In this document: piece after piece, positions 5,552 to 5,563 of the stretch | Position numbering within the stretch: the first letter of the stretch is position 1 | Layout of the letters: each line of letters begins with the position of its first letter | Source: Chloroflexota bacterium | GTDB taxonomy: Bacteria; Chloroflexota; UBA6077; FW602-bin22; JACQUS01 | Assembly: GCA_016210125.1 (NCBI GenBank) | Contig: JACQUS010000256.1 | Location: 1-5,563, forward strand | DNA length: 5,563 bases | Direction of reading: 5' to 3' | The notes under the pieces: model-generated | Told to the model about the DNA's origin: nothing | What the model saw: the letters and a program-made list of their open reading frames with translations, nothing else | The model's database searches: none | Position numbers and translations under genes: made by a program

Positions 5552-5563
5552 ATGTGCCTAAGG

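Larger units (their letters stand above)
5448..5563 (+). other. Right-edge intergenic region and start of an unseen transcript
   Basis: After the nurA stop there is no supportable gene up to the window end. A short frame starting at the ATG inside the -10 region (5506) ends after a dozen codons and looks non-coding. The region holds a clear TATAAT promoter and an inverted repeat in its predicted leader. The final bases (CTAAGG) could be the beginning of a ribosome binding site for a gene starting just beyond the edge. An RNA gene cannot be excluded, since too little is shown. Confidence 0.5.

Noticed and set aside
5448..5563. Search for tRNA(Sec) or another tRNA next to the selB cluster
   Set aside because: No TTCGA-type T-loop, acceptor stem pairing or CCA end is visible here or in 1-219.

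Overview
The window is a GC-rich stretch of bacterial chromosome (around 70% G+C by eye) with four protein-coding genes. No rRNA, tRNA, CRISPR array or insertion sequence is visible. The gene mix is a SelB-type elongation factor, a DUF2342/zincin_2 metallopeptidase-like protein and a NurA-family nuclease. Together with the high G+C and the frequent GTG starts, this suits a Chloroflexota lineage (for example Thermomicrobia-like) better than most phyla. That assignment is an inference from family distribution, not something read directly from the DNA.

Layout. Positions 1-219 hold no gene I can support. They contain a possible leftward promoter at the edge and one copy of a 34-bp imperfect direct repeat whose second copy spans the end of the next gene. 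Positions 220-1020 (minus strand) encode a short-chain dehydrogenase/reductase-fold protein in which the catalytic Tyr and Lys of the YxxxK motif are replaced by Asn and Cys. Positions 1021-1169 form a divergent intergenic region with a good rightward promoter (TTGACG, 17 bp, extended -10 TGGTAAGGT). This promoter is enclosed by an unusual long inverted repeat. Positions 1170-5447 (plus strand) look like a three-gene operon: selB, then 16 nt later the DUF2342 protein, then a GTGA stop/start overlap into nurA. After nurA, 5448-5563 contains a TATAAT promoter for a transcript that runs off the right edge.

How the genes work together. SelB delivers selenocysteinyl-tRNA to recoded UGA codons, so the organism should also have selA, selC and selD, none of which lies here. 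NurA is normally the nuclease partner of the HerA translocase in DNA end resection; no HerA gene is visible in the window. The metallopeptidase-like protein has a clear HETTH motif and is translationally coupled to nurA, but its substrate is unknown. The SDR is divergently transcribed and has no evident functional link to the operon.

The observations most worth a second look are the active-site-deficient SDR, the inverted repeat around the selB promoter, the direct repeat at the SDR 3' end, and the coupling of a DUF2342 zincin to NurA. I see no convincing wholly new system.
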